Assembly: GCF_900112445.1 (NCBI RefSeq)
Contig: NZ_FOYY01000003.1
Span: 310,001-374,000 of the forward strand
Source: Thiomicrospira sp. ALE5
GTDB taxonomy: Bacteria > Pseudomonadota > Gammaproteobacteria > Thiomicrospirales > Thiomicrospiraceae
Direction of reading: 5' to 3'
Length of the DNA: 64,000 nt
Shown piece after piece: positions 39,398 through 47,943 of this stretch; the first letter of the stretch is position 1; each line of letters opens with the position of its first letter. The position numbers and the translations under genes are program-made. The notes under the pieces are model-generated. The model was not told where the DNA came from. It searched no databases and saw only the letters and a list, made by a program, of their open reading frames with translations.

Positions 39398-42058
39398 TTA
39401 TGCGTGAATCGGGAAAGGCTTTTCCGCATCCAAACCATACTGAGCGATGGCTTTTTCAAGCACCTCCGCTTTAATCTTGCCTTGAGCTTTTAACGCTTTT
39501 AACGCCTCAAGTACAATGTAGTATCGATTCACTTCAAAAAACTTACGCAATTGTTCACGGGTATCAGAGCGGCCAAAGCCATCTGTTCCTAATACGTGAT
39601 AGTCACCTGGCACATACTCACGAATGCGATTTGCATAATCACGAATATAATCGGTTGCGGCAATAAAGGGCCCTTTAGCGCCAGTCAATACTTGAGTAAC
39701 ATAAGGCACCTTTGGCTCAGCAGCTGGATGCAGGGTATTCCAGCGCGTCACTTCCATCCCATCACGACGCAATAGGTTAAAGCTTGGCACGCCCCAAATA
39801 TCTGCAGCTACATCCCATTCCGCTTCCAGCATTTCTGCTGCAGCAATCACTTCACGGAAAATAGTACCTGAACCCATCAATTGCACACGATGTTTGGCTT
39901 TAGCGGTCGATTGTTTAAATGGATATATCCCTTTTAAAATGCCTTCTTCAACACCTTCAGGCATAGCGGGATGACTATAGTTTTCATTCATCGCAGTAAT
40001 GTAGTAGAACACATCTTCCTTATCAGTCAGCATTCGACGCAAACCGTCTTGAATAATCACCGCCATTTCATAGCCAAAAGTCGGGTCATAGCTTAAACAA
40101 TTTGGAACCGCATCAAACATCACCAAATTATGGCCATCTTGATGCTGCAAGCCCTCACCTTCAAGCGTAGTACGTCCTGCAGTACCACCAATCAAGAAGC
40201 CACGTGCACGCGAATCACCTGCAGCCCAGGCCAAGTCACCAATACGTTGGAAACCAAACATCGAGTAATAAATATAAAACGGAATCATTGCCTCGCCATA
40301 ATTAGCGTAAGCTGTTGCGGCTGAAATCCATGATGACATAGCACCGGCTTCGTTAATACCTTCTTCAAGCACTTGACCGTTAGACGACTCCTTGTACCAC
40401 ATCAGTTGATCTTGGTCGACTGGCTCATATAACTGACCAGCAGGGTCATAAATACCAATTTGTCTAAACAAACCCTCCATCCCAAAGGTACGTGCCTCAT
40501 CAGGAATAATCGGCACAATACGCTTGCCTAGCTCTTTATCGCGCAAAATAATAGATAGAATGCGCACAAATGCCATGGTGGAAGACATTTCTCGATCCGC
40601 TGTACCCTCTAGCAACATTTTAAAAGCCGCTAAATCAGGCACGGGTAAACTCGCTGCTTTATCCTGTCTAGAAGGCAAGGCACCACCCAACTCTTGGCGA
40701 CGGGCACGAACATATTCCATAATTGGACTATCGTCAGCTGGACGATAAAAAGGTACGCTAGACTCTAACTGTTCATCAGAAATCGGTACTGAAAAACGAT
40801 CACGGAAATACTTTAAGCCATCAATATCAAGCTTTTTCTGTTGATGCGCACTATTAGCCGCCTCACCAAACTCGCCCATGCCATAGCCTTTAACCGTTTT
40901 AGCCAAAATAACCGATGGCATATTTTTAGTTTCAGTCGCGCGTTTGTAGGCATTGTAAATTTTACGCGGCGAATGACCGCCGCGAGTGAGTCGGAAAATC
41001 TCGTCATCGGTCATATCTTTAACCAAAGCCGCCGTTTCAGGGTACTTACCAAAGAAATGCTCACGTACATAAGCACCGCCTTTTGCTTTATAAGCTTGGT
41101 ACTCGCCGTCGACAACTTCGCCCATGCGCTCAATCAACTTACCGGTTACATCTTTGGCCAGCAGTGTATCCCAACCCGTGCCCCATAGTACTTTAATCAC
41201 GTTCCAACCTGCACCACGGAACATACCTTCTAATTCTTGAATAATTTTGCCATTCCCGCGAACCGGGCCATCTAAACGCTGTAGGTTACAATTGACGACA
41301 AAAATTAAATTATCCAGATGTTCACGCTGAGCTAATTGAATCGCACCACGAGATTCTGGCTCATCCATTTCACCATCACCCAAAAACGCCCAAACTTTTC
41401 TACCTTCAGTTTTAGCTAGGCCGCGTTTTTCCATATACTTCATAAAACGCGCTTGATAAATAGCCATCAATGGCCCTAAGCCCATTGAAACGGTCGGGAA
41501 TTGCCAAAAATCAGGCATCAACCACGGATGAGGATAAGACGATAGACCATTACCATCTACTTCTTGGCGGAAATTGTTAAGCTGCTGTTCATCTAAGCGC
41601 CCTTCCATAAAAGCACGTGCGTACATACCAGGGGCAGTATGCCCTTGAAAGAACACCATATCACCACCCACAGGATGTTGAGGACCCTTAAAGAAATGGT
41701 TCATGCCGACTTCATAAAGCGTACAACTTGAGGCATATGAGGCAATATGACCGCCCACACTCGTGGATTTATTTGCTTTTACCACCATCGCCATCGCATT
41801 CCAACGCAAAATAGAGCGTACTCGGCGCTCAATACTTAGATCACCTGGGTAATTGGCTTGTTCTTCTTGGGCAATGGTATTGATATAAGGGGTATTTGCA
41901 GAATAAGGAATGTCAATACCGTGAACACGGGCTTTTTCAATTAAAGTCGCAATTAAATGCTGGGCTTTTTCAGCACCTTCAAATTCAACAACGGCTTCTA
42001 ATGCATCAAGCCACTCTTGAGTCTCTTGCGGATCTTGATCAATGAATTGATCACTCAT
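39398..42058 (-). CDS. aceE: Pyruvate dehydrogenase E1 component, homodimeric type
   Basis: Thiamine-diphosphate enzyme that decarboxylates pyruvate and reductively acetylates lipoyl groups. The 886 residues match the homodimeric AceE family: SVGGHIASYASS, GHTAPGMYARAF, the ThDP motif GDGEMDEPES ending in NLQRLDGPVRGNGKI, YIYYSMFGFQRIGDLAWAAGD and the C-terminal GTDGFGRSDTREQLRKFFEV. First gene of the operon, with a strong GAGGTGAT site and a 135-base leader that contains a short reading frame. No CAGGCCTG site lies anywhere in this 5.9-kb operon. Confidence 0.98.
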   Translation of the reverse strand: MSDQFIDQDPQETQEWLDALEAVVEFEGAEKAQHLIATLIEKARVHGIDIPYSANTPYINTIAQEEQANYPGDLSIERRVRSILRWNAMAMVVKANKSTSVGGHIASYASSCTLYEVGMNHFFKGPQHPVGGDMVFFQGHTAPGMYARAFMEGRLDEQQLNNFRQEVDGNGLSSYPHPWLMPDFWQFPTVSMGLGPLMAIYQARFMKYMEKRGLAKTEGRKVWAFLGDGEMDEPESRGAIQLAQREHLDNLIFVVNCNLQRLDGPVRGNGKIIQELEGMFRGAGWNVIKVLWGTGWDTLLAKDVTGKLIERMGEVVDGEYQAYKAKGGAYVREHFFGKYPETAALVKDMTDDEIFRLTRGGHSPRKIYNAYKRATETKNMPSVILAKTVKGYGMGEFGEAANSAHQQKKLDIDGLKYFRDRFSVPISDEQLESSVPFYRPADDSPIMEYVRARRQELGGALPSRQDKAASLPVPDLAAFKMLLEGTADREMSSTMAFVRILSIILRDKELGKRIVPIIPDEARTFGMEGLFRQIGIYDPAGQLYEPVDQDQLMWYKESSNGQVLEEGINEAGAMSSWISAATAYANYGEAMIPFYIYYSMFGFQRIGDLAWAAGDSRARGFLIGGTAGRTTLEGEGLQHQDGHNLVMFDAVPNCLSYDPTFGYEMAVIIQDGLRRMLTDKEDVFYYITAMNENYSHPAMPEGVEEGILKGIYPFKQSTAKAKHRVQLMGSGTIFREVIAAAEMLEAEWDVAADIWGVPSFNLLRRDGMEVTRWNTLHPAAEPKVPYVTQVLTGAKGPFIAATDYIRDYANRIREYVPGDYHVLGTDGFGRSDTREQLRKFFEVNRYYIVLEALKALKAQGKIKAEVLEKAIAQYGLDAEKPFPIHA

Positions 42059-42076
42059 AGTTTATCACCTCTTGGG

Positions 42077-42145
42077 TTAAGCAACCACGCACGCTGGGTT
42101 AGATATAGGTACGTGAAACAAACAGAGGACTTTTCCGGCAATCAT
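42077..42145 (-). CDS. Possible 22-codon leader ORF upstream of aceE
   Basis: In the aceE leader, an ATG at 42145 with AAAGGTG eight bases ahead opens a 22-codon frame (starting MIAGKVLCLF) ending 18 bases before the aceE start. It could be a translated leader peptide coupled to aceE or chance. No run of one regulatory amino acid is seen, so attenuation by a single tRNA is unlikely. Confidence 0.3.
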   Translation of the reverse strand: MIAGKVLCLFHVPISNPACVVA

Positions 42146-42193
42146 TTTTGAGTCACCTTTCCAAGCCTCTAACCTGAAAATTTTATGGCGGCA

Positions 42194-42199
42194 ATCATA
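42194..42199 (-). promoter_or_regulatory. Extended -10 element of the aceE operon
   Basis: On the minus strand TGGTATGAT forms a TGn extended -10. The -35 region is T-rich and weak (about CTTTTT). The start would lie near 42187, giving a leader of about 130 bases before aceE. It lies just past the rppH terminator. Confidence 0.5.
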
Positions 42200-42210
42200 C
42201 CATTTTTTTG

Positions 42211-42244
42211 CACTAAAAAGATAGGTGGGCTCATAATAGCCCAC
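42211..42244 (-). terminator. Rho-independent terminator of rppH
   Basis: On the minus strand GTGGGCT and AGCCCAC (42244-42225) pair around a 6-base loop, followed by CTATCTTTTT. It begins about 30 bases after the rppH stop and separates rppH from the aceE promoter. The T run is short (five). Confidence 0.7.
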
Positions 42245-42276
42245 AAGAAAAACCAGTAAGCTATTGATTTTAAATA

Positions 42277-42786
42277 CTAACAGCATTTCCAGAAAGCATT
42301 AAGAGCTGGCTCAAGTTCAGAAAGCGCTTGCTGATAGACAGATTGCTTGAAACTAACAACCTGTTGAACAGGAAACCAATAATCGACCCAAATCCAGTCT
42401 TCAAACTCTGGCGAGGCATGAACACTAAGATCTATTGCGGCTTCATCCGCTTCCAATCCAAGCAAAAACCAGATTTGTTTTTGACCAACACAGACAGGAT
42501 AACTGTTTTGTCTAATCAGGTGACGGGGTAAATCGTAATGTAGCCAATCCTGGGTCTTGGCTAGAACTCTTACATCAGATGGATTAAGTCCAACCTCTTC
42601 CTTCAATTCACGGAAAGCCGCCTGCTGGGGTGTTTCATGATCACGGATGCCACCTTGAGGAAATTGCCAAGCATCTTGCTGGATACGTTTACCCCAAAAT
42701 AGTTTTCCATGCTTGTTTACGATTATAATACCGACATTAGGTCGATACCCATTGGAATCTATCACCAAATCGTCCTTCAACCGCAA
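42277..42786 (-). CDS. rppH: RNA pyrophosphohydrolase RppH
   Basis: Nudix enzyme that removes pyrophosphate from 5' ends of mRNA and so triggers decay. The 169 residues show the RppH start GYRPNVGIII, GKRIQQDAWQFPQGG, and the Nudix box (GGIRDHETPQQAAFRELKEEVG) with its Glu residues intact, then WLHYDLP. It is shorter at the C-terminus than some relatives. It is divergent from the HAD phosphatase gene and terminated before aceE. ptsP, the E. coli neighbour, is absent. Confidence 0.96.
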   Translation of the reverse strand: MRLKDDLVIDSNGYRPNVGIIIVNKHGKLFWGKRIQQDAWQFPQGGIRDHETPQQAAFRELKEEVGLNPSDVRVLAKTQDWLHYDLPRHLIRQNSYPVCVGQKQIWFLLGLEADEAAIDLSVHASPEFEDWIWVDYWFPVQQVVSFKQSVYQQALSELEPALNAFWKCC

Positions 42787-42906
42787 CCTGTGCGTCTGTG
42801 TAATTGTAATTTTTTAATAATGACCAACTTTCGCCATTTTTTCAATCGCCAAGTGGGTTTTATTTCGCACTATAGATAATTTGAATGAACCAAAAAGGAT
42901 GCTATT

Positions 42907-43566
42907 TTGAGCAATCTAACTATTTTTGATCTCGATAATACGCTTATTGGTGGTGACAGTGACCATCTCTGGGGCGAATTTTTAATTGCGAAGGGATTAG
43001 TAGATCCTGCAGATCACAAGGTACAAAACGATGCATTTTACCAACAGTACCAACAGGGTAATCTAGACATCTTTGCATATCAACGCTTTGTTCTCAAACC
43101 TTTGGTGGCGTTTACGCAAGACGAACTTGCACAGCTCCACCAGAAATATATGGCCGAGTTTATTGAACCGATCATTCTACCTAAAGCCATAAACTTAATT
43201 GCGGAGCATCGTGACCAAGGTGATACCTTGATGATTATTACTGCAACAAATGAATTTATTACGCGCCCGATTGGCCAACGATTAGGCATTGAGTTGTTAA
43301 TTGGCACCCAACCTGAAATATCAAATGGTCGTTTTACCGGTGAAGTGGCAGGTATTCCCTCTTTTCAAGAAGGAAAAATTTTGCGTTTGAAACAGTGGTT
43401 AAAAACACAAGCACCCGATTTGACCTTGAGCCACTTTTATTCTGACTCGCACAATGACTTACCATTACTTAAACGCGTACCCTACCCTGTCGCTGTAGAT
43501 CCGGATGAAAAGTTACGCAGTCACGCAGAAATGCATGACTGGCCTATTTTGAGTTTGCGCGGTTAA
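42907..43566 (+). CDS. HAD-IB family phosphatase, SerB-like
   Basis: A 219-residue HAD phosphatase of subclass IB. Motif I is FDLDNTLIGGDSDHLW, motif II lies in MIITATNEF, and motif III/IV is SHFYSDSHNDLPLL. It resembles the group annotated as SerB-like or CicA-like, often found beside rppH in gammaproteobacteria; it could act on phosphoserine or another small phosphate ester, which I cannot decide. The start is TTG at 42907 with AAGGA eight bases upstream; the first residues (SNLTIFDLDNT) fit the family N-terminus. Confidence 0.85.
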   Translation: MSNLTIFDLDNTLIGGDSDHLWGEFLIAKGLVDPADHKVQNDAFYQQYQQGNLDIFAYQRFVLKPLVAFTQDELAQLHQKYMAEFIEPIILPKAINLIAEHRDQGDTLMIITATNEFITRPIGQRLGIELLIGTQPEISNGRFTGEVAGIPSFQEGKILRLKQWLKTQAPDLTLSHFYSDSHNDLPLLKRVPYPVAVDPDEKLRSHAEMHDWPILSLRG

Positions 43567-43581
43567 ATTAAACAGCGTCTT

Positions 43582-44097
43582 TTAAAGTTCCATTTCTTCT
43601 TTAATCTGAGCAACCCACTCTTTTACACGTTGCTCAGTTAATTCAGGTTGTTGATCTTCATCAATAGCTAAGCCGACAAAAAACTCACCATCTTCGGTTT
43701 CAGCCTTAGATTCATCATATTCATAACCATCTGTAGACCAATAACCTGCAGGGGTACCGCCGTTTTGTAACACCACATCATGCATCATACCGACGGCATC
43801 AATAAAGTATTCCGCATAGTCAGCCTGGTCACCAAGCCCAAAACAGGCGACTGTTTTACCACTAAAGTCGATAGCGCAAAAATCTTCCCAAAAATCATCC
43901 CAGCTACTTTGACGCTCACCATAGTACCAAGTAGGCTGACCCAAGATAATTTTAGTGTAGGCATCAAAATCACTGGCTTTGGCACTTACAACATCATAAA
44001 CATCAACATGATCAGCACCCAACTCCGTTTTAATCATATCTGCTACACGCTCAGTATTTCCGGTATCCGTACCATAAAAAAGACCAATTTTTTCCAT
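43582..44097 (-). CDS. Flavodoxin (long chain)
   Basis: FMN-containing electron carrier. The 171 residues carry the phosphate-binding loop YGTDTGNTERV, the FMN-stacking segments PTWYYGE (about residue 57) and GLGDQADYAEYF (about 95), and the long-chain insertion; GLAIDEDQQPELT is close to the end. Sequence features are a mixture of E. coli FldA (WYYGE, QPELT) and FldB (GLFYG, GLGDQ), so I give no symbol. It is a single-gene unit facing the HAD gene with a 15-base gap. Confidence 0.93.
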   Translation of the reverse strand: MEKIGLFYGTDTGNTERVADMIKTELGADHVDVYDVVSAKASDFDAYTKIILGQPTWYYGERQSSWDDFWEDFCAIDFSGKTVACFGLGDQADYAEYFIDAVGMMHDVVLQNGGTPAGYWSTDGYEYDESKAETEDGEFFVGLAIDEDQQPELTEQRVKEWVAQIKEEMEL

Positions 44098-44227
44098 TCA
44101 CTGAACCCTTATTACAAAACTAATTCAAACTGTTAAAATAATGCTCAACAAACTAAGCAAGTAGATTTAAGTGGTTGTCATAATAGCATAGCCACCTCAA
44201 CGCGCCAATTGAGTGTGTTTATTCAAA

Positions 44228-44470
44228 ATGATGAAAGAAACTGATCATAAAATAGATTGCTATGCCTGCAAATATTTTGAGGTGACCTGGGAAGCCAGTC
44301 ATCCGCGCGCTTGCAATGCTTATGGATTCAAAACACAAAGCTTACCGAGCCAAGTCGTGCTGGCCACGTCGGGACAACCCTGTTTAAAGTTTTCACCCAA
44401 GCGTCCTCTCGACACCGAAACCGCACCGACGCAAGCCTCGCCATCAAGCTCAATCAACATTAAAGTTTAG
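44228..44470 (+). CDS. Small conserved cysteine protein, function unknown
   Basis: An 80-residue protein with a CYAC pair, a central CNAYGFKT and a later PCLKF, a four-cysteine pattern that suggests a small zinc-bound fold. I know similar short proteins from many proteobacteria (consensus CxxCxxFxVTW...CxAYGFK...G.PCxxF), sometimes mislabelled as uracil-DNA glycosylase fragments; none of the glycosylase motifs is here. The Ser/Thr/Pro-rich tail is not conserved. The ATG at 44228 or 44231 is likely; the frame is open to a GTG at 44213. Its stop interlocks with that of ampD. Confidence 0.65.
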   Translation: MMKETDHKIDCYACKYFEVTWEASHPRACNAYGFKTQSLPSQVVLATSGQPCLKFSPKRPLDTETAPTQASPSSSINIKV

Positions 44471-45075
44471 GCCTTTAAAGTCAACGTTCTATTGGTCAAC
44501 CTTGCCAAGCTAGCCCAGTTAAAAAAAGGACCTGGATCGGTTTTACGTCCGGGAGCAATATGCTGATGGCCCAAAATTTCAAGTGGTTTATAGATACCCT
44601 GTTGATTCAATAGCGCTTCTAAATCTTGAACTAAATCAGCTAAGGCTTGATATTGAATGGCCGTGTAAGGCTGATCATCAGACCCCTCCAACTCCACCCC
44701 AATTGAAAAACGATTACACTGTTCTTCCCCGTGATAGATCGACACCCCCGCATGCCAGGCCTGGTCAAAAACATTAACAAACTGATCTAATTGACCACTG
44801 CGCTGAATAAGAAAGTGCGCGGACACCTTAAGCTCAGCCAACTCAGGCAGGCCCGCCGCTTCCAAGGGGGCAGCTTGACCCAAAAAAAGGGCATGAATGA
44901 GACCGGTATTAAACTGATTACGCGGCAAGCTGATGCCATGCACCACTAATAGTCTTATATCCTTTGGGTTTGGGCGAGGTGTGTAAAAAGGACTTGGATA
45001 ATGGCTTGCTCCCGCTAACCAACCCAATTGTGGCTGCTGTTGATTTAATGGCATCTCAGTCACTGACATTTTCAT
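44467..45075 (-). CDS. ampD: 1,6-anhydro-N-acetylmuramyl-L-alanine amidase AmpD
   Basis: Cytoplasmic zinc amidase that removes the peptide from anhydro-muropeptides during wall recycling. Zinc-ligand and catalytic segments are LLVVHGISLP (His), GVELEGSD (Glu), and GHQHIAPGRKTDPGPFFNW (His, Lys, Asp). 202 residues from the first ATG; starts at 45069 or 45057 are equally possible and none has a clear ribosome-binding site. It is divergent from nadC, and the ampD 5' end overlaps the nadC promoter region. A CAGGCCTG lies at 44756. ampE does not follow. Confidence 0.94.
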   Translation of the reverse strand: MKMSVTEMPLNQQQPQLGWLAGASHYPSPFYTPRPNPKDIRLLVVHGISLPRNQFNTGLIHALFLGQAAPLEAAGLPELAELKVSAHFLIQRSGQLDQFVNVFDQAWHAGVSIYHGEEQCNRFSIGVELEGSDDQPYTAIQYQALADLVQDLEALLNQQGIYKPLEILGHQHIAPGRKTDPGPFFNWASLARLTNRTLTLKA

Positions 45076-45082
45076 GGTTTGT

Positions 45083-45088
45083 TATAAT
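45083..45088 (+). promoter_or_regulatory. -10 element of nadC
   Basis: A perfect TATAAT lies 43 bases before the nadC ATG, in the divergent ampD-nadC gap. A clear -35 at 16-18 bases is not seen. Confidence 0.5.
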
Positions 45089-45125
45089 ACTTCGTTTACA
45101 CTATGCTGCTAGCATACCAAGAGTA

Positions 45126-45989
45126 ATGGCCAAGATGAAAAAATTAGATTATCATTATGACCTTGTCAATACAGTCCGTAACGCCTTGCATGAAGATATG
45201 GGCAGCGGTGATTTGACCGCGGACTTAATCGCTGCAGACACAAAGCTCAATGCCCACATTGTTTGTCGAGAGCCGGCTATCCTCTGTGGCCAGGCCTGGT
45301 TCAATGAAGTCTTTCATCAACTCGATCCAAGCATTCAAATTGCTTGGCTGGCTCAGGATGGTGATCAGATTGAGACGGATCAAGTTCTGTGTAGATTACA
45401 AGGCCCCGCTCGTGCGTTATTATCAGGAGAGCGCACTGCACTCAATTTTCTACAAACCCTGTCAGCTACGGCAAGCATCACCGCAAGGTATGTGGCCGCA
45501 ATGGGTCAAACAACCACCCAATTGCTTGATACACGCAAAACATTACCAGGCCTGCGGTTAGCCCAAAAGTATGCGGTCGTATGTGGCGGCGGAAGCAACC
45601 ATCGTCAAGGGCTGTATGATGCTATTTTAATCAAAGAAAACCATATTCATGCCTGTGGTGGCATCACACCTGCCATCACCCGTGCCAAAGCACAGCATCC
45701 GGACACGCTTGTTGAAGTTGAAACCGAAAACCTCACCGAGGTTGCTGAAGCCTTGCAAGCCGGTGCCGATATTATTATGCTCGATAATTTTAATCGTGAA
45801 GACACGTTACAAGCCGTGGCGCTTAACCAAGGCCAGGCCAAATTGGAAATTTCTGGCAATGTGGAGCTGGAACAACTAGCAGATCTAGCCCAACTAGGTG
45901 TCGATTACATCTCAACTGGCGCCATTACCAAACATCTTCGCGCGATTGACTTGTCGATGCGCTTTACGGCTCCAACAGCAACGACTTAA
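45126..45989 (+). CDS. nadC: Nicotinate-nucleotide pyrophosphorylase (quinolinate PRTase)
   Basis: Converts quinolinate and PRPP to nicotinate mononucleotide in de novo NAD synthesis. The 287 residues from ATG 45126 (AAGAG ahead) show ALHEDMGSGDLTADLI, GERTALNFLQTLS, LDTRKTLPGLR, the SNHRQGLYDAILIKENHI loop, VEVETENL, IMLDNF and the C-terminal GVDYISTGAITKH. The frame runs 162 bases further upstream, but that part overlaps ampD and is not conserved. Two CAGGCCTG sites (45291, 45547) lie inside in two different frames. Its TTAA end is shared with the pgeF stop. Confidence 0.96.
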   Translation: MAKMKKLDYHYDLVNTVRNALHEDMGSGDLTADLIAADTKLNAHIVCREPAILCGQAWFNEVFHQLDPSIQIAWLAQDGDQIETDQVLCRLQGPARALLSGERTALNFLQTLSATASITARYVAAMGQTTTQLLDTRKTLPGLRLAQKYAVVCGGGSNHRQGLYDAILIKENHIHACGGITPAITRAKAQHPDTLVEVETENLTEVAEALQAGADIIMLDNFNREDTLQAVALNQGQAKLEISGNVELEQLADLAQLGVDYISTGAITKHLRAIDLSMRFTAPTATT

Positions 45990-46765
45990 TAAGGATTAAT
46001 CCAAATACAACTCACCATCCGACCGGTGGTCGCCTGGCGACGATAGGAATAAAAGTCATGTTGATGTTGATAAGTACACACACCACTTTGATACACTGCT
46101 TGCACACCGCCGGTTCGTAAGACTGACTCAGCCATAGCCGGTAAATCGGCTAACCAGTGGGTCGGGTTGGCGGGATTGACTTTAAAAAAAGGTTGCCAAC
46201 GGGGCTCACGCGCAATAAAATCGGCGCGAAAATCTTCACTCACTTCAAAACTTGCCTGCATAATGGATGGACCTATCCATACTAAATACTCTTTCGGTTC
46301 GCCTGGTAGCGTTTGTAATGTCTGCTCCAAAATACCCTCTAACAAGCCCTTCCAGCCAGCATGCACAGCTGCCACAATAGGTTGACGAGCATGACAGAAT
46401 AACACCGGCATACAATCAGCGGTCAAGGTGGTCATCACCAGGCCTGGTTGGGTAGTCCACATACCATCCGCAATCGGAATCGCCGCTGCAAAATCCTGTG
46501 GCGCTTGCAATACGTGAGTCGTATGCTGCTGTGCCATCCAAAACCATTGCATATCGGGTGCCACAGCATCGCGAAGCGCCGCTCTGTTTTGGGTAACCGC
46601 TGGCTGCTCATCACCCACATGATCGGCCAAATTAAGACTCGCATAAGCACCCGTACTCGCCCCACCATGACGCAGGGTGGTTAACGCCCCTACCCAGGCA
46701 GGCGCTGGCCAATCAGGACGTAAAAAAGACATCTTGCTTTGATTTATCAAGCTCGCTTGATTCAT
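45986..46765 (-). CDS. pgeF: Peptidoglycan editing factor PgeF (YfiH, multicopper-oxidoreductase fold)
   Basis: Cytoplasmic enzyme of the YfiH/DUF152 family that removes wrongly charged L-Ser-containing muropeptide precursors (established for E. coli PgeF). The 259 residues show TLRHGGASTGAYASLNLADHVGD, QQHTTHVL, TLTADCMPVLFC, the metal-site AAVHAGWKGLLEGI and the C-terminal CTYQHQHDFYSYRR. I chose the ATG at 46765, eight bases after GGAGG; a GTG nine bases upstream is too close to that site. Second gene of rluD-pgeF, the standard order. A CAGGCCTG lies at 46439. Confidence 0.94.
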   Translation of the reverse strand: MNQASLINQSKMSFLRPDWPAPAWVGALTTLRHGGASTGAYASLNLADHVGDEQPAVTQNRAALRDAVAPDMQWFWMAQQHTTHVLQAPQDFAAAIPIADGMWTTQPGLVMTTLTADCMPVLFCHARQPIVAAVHAGWKGLLEGILEQTLQTLPGEPKEYLVWIGPSIMQASFEVSEDFRADFIAREPRWQPFFKVNPANPTHWLADLPAMAESVLRTGGVQAVYQSGVCTYQHQHDFYSYRRQATTGRMVSCIWINPY

Positions 46766-46799
46766 TATCCCCACCTCCGAATCCTAGTGGCTACCACGA

Positions 46800-47873
46800 C
46801 TAATACTCCTCTGGAATATCCGCGTCTGTAACCCACTCCACTTCAACATCATAGTCATAATCGATTTCATCATAGGCGTTATTGCGGTTGGCAATAAAAT
46901 CAACCTGATCATCACGTAAAATATCAATTAACAAACCCATATCATCCGGCATAGCGGCTTTCCATTTCATGGTTTTACCGCTAACCGGATGAGTTAGACT
47001 TAATACGCCCGCATGGAGCGCCTGACGTTTAAAGCCTTTTAAAATCTCAATAAACTCCGGCATCATTTGTTTAGGAATGCGTAATTTAGAACCATATAAA
47101 GGATCACCAACTAGAGGGTAACCTAAATGCGACATATGCACCCTAATCTGATGGGTGCGCCCCGTCTCTAAACTGACTTTAACATGCGTGTGTGCGCGAA
47201 ACTTTTCAGCTACTCGATAATGACTTACCGCTGACTTACCACCTGTAACTTTAACCGCCATTTTCTTGCGATCACTAACATGTCGACCAATCGGTTTATC
47301 TACTGTACCACCTGAGATCATAGTGCCAACCACAATCGCATCATATACTCGCTCAACATCATGACGTTGCAACTGGTCAACTAAGTGATGCTGTGCCTGA
47401 AGGGTTTTAGCGACGACCATCAGACCGGTGGTATCTTTGTCAAGACGATGCACTATGCCAGCCCGCGGCACTTGTCGCAATGCAGGCGCATAAGCTAACA
47501 ACCCATTCAACAAGGTTCCGTTCGGGTTGCCGGCACCGGGATGTACGACCAGTCCTGCTGGCTTATTAATCACCAAGATTGCTTCGTCTTCATAAACAAT
47601 ATCCAAGTCCATCGGCTGCGCGATTTGCTGGGTCTCGTCTTCTTTCAATGGCATCACACTCACCAGCTCACCGCCCAACAAGGTATGACGTGGCTTGGTA
47701 ATCACCACCCCATCAACAGTGACACGCCCTTCTTTTAACCAGGCCTGCAAACGGCTGCGTGAATAATCAGTCAAGGTTTTGGCTAATGTGGCATCAAGTC
47801 GTTCCCCCATATCTTGGTGGTCAACACGAAAACATAGCGGTGATTCAGGTTTAGAGGTCAACGGGTTATTCAA
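46800..47873 (-). CDS. rluD: 23S rRNA pseudouridine(1911/1915/1917) synthase RluD
   Basis: Makes the pseudouridines in helix 69 of 23S rRNA. An N-terminal S4 domain (about residues 20-80, RLDATLAKTLTDYSRSRLQAWLKEG) is followed by the catalytic domain with GIVHRLDKDTTGLMVVAK (nucleophile Asp) and HVKVSLETGRTHQIRVHM. 357 residues, about 30 longer than E. coli RluD, with an acidic C-terminal tail. The start is TTG at 47873 with AAGGA at suitable distance. It is divergent from bamD, a classical arrangement, and followed by pgeF. Confidence 0.95.
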   Translation of the reverse strand: MNNPLTSKPESPLCFRVDHQDMGERLDATLAKTLTDYSRSRLQAWLKEGRVTVDGVVITKPRHTLLGGELVSVMPLKEDETQQIAQPMDLDIVYEDEAILVINKPAGLVVHPGAGNPNGTLLNGLLAYAPALRQVPRAGIVHRLDKDTTGLMVVAKTLQAQHHLVDQLQRHDVERVYDAIVVGTMISGGTVDKPIGRHVSDRKKMAVKVTGGKSAVSHYRVAEKFRAHTHVKVSLETGRTHQIRVHMSHLGYPLVGDPLYGSKLRIPKQMMPEFIEILKGFKRQALHAGVLSLTHPVSGKTMKWKAAMPDDMGLLIDILRDDQVDFIANRNNAYDEIDYDYDVEVEWVTDADIPEEY

Positions 47874-47943
47874 AACAGATCCTTAAGACTAAATTGTTGT
47901 GATAAAATCGAAAATATTTACTGACTATTCTAACCGAGAAATT

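Noticed and set aside
42110..42120. TACGTGAAACA, resembling half of the ParB site parS
   Set aside because: Only one half matches the parS palindrome and with a mismatch; the left half is absent, and no par genes are nearby.
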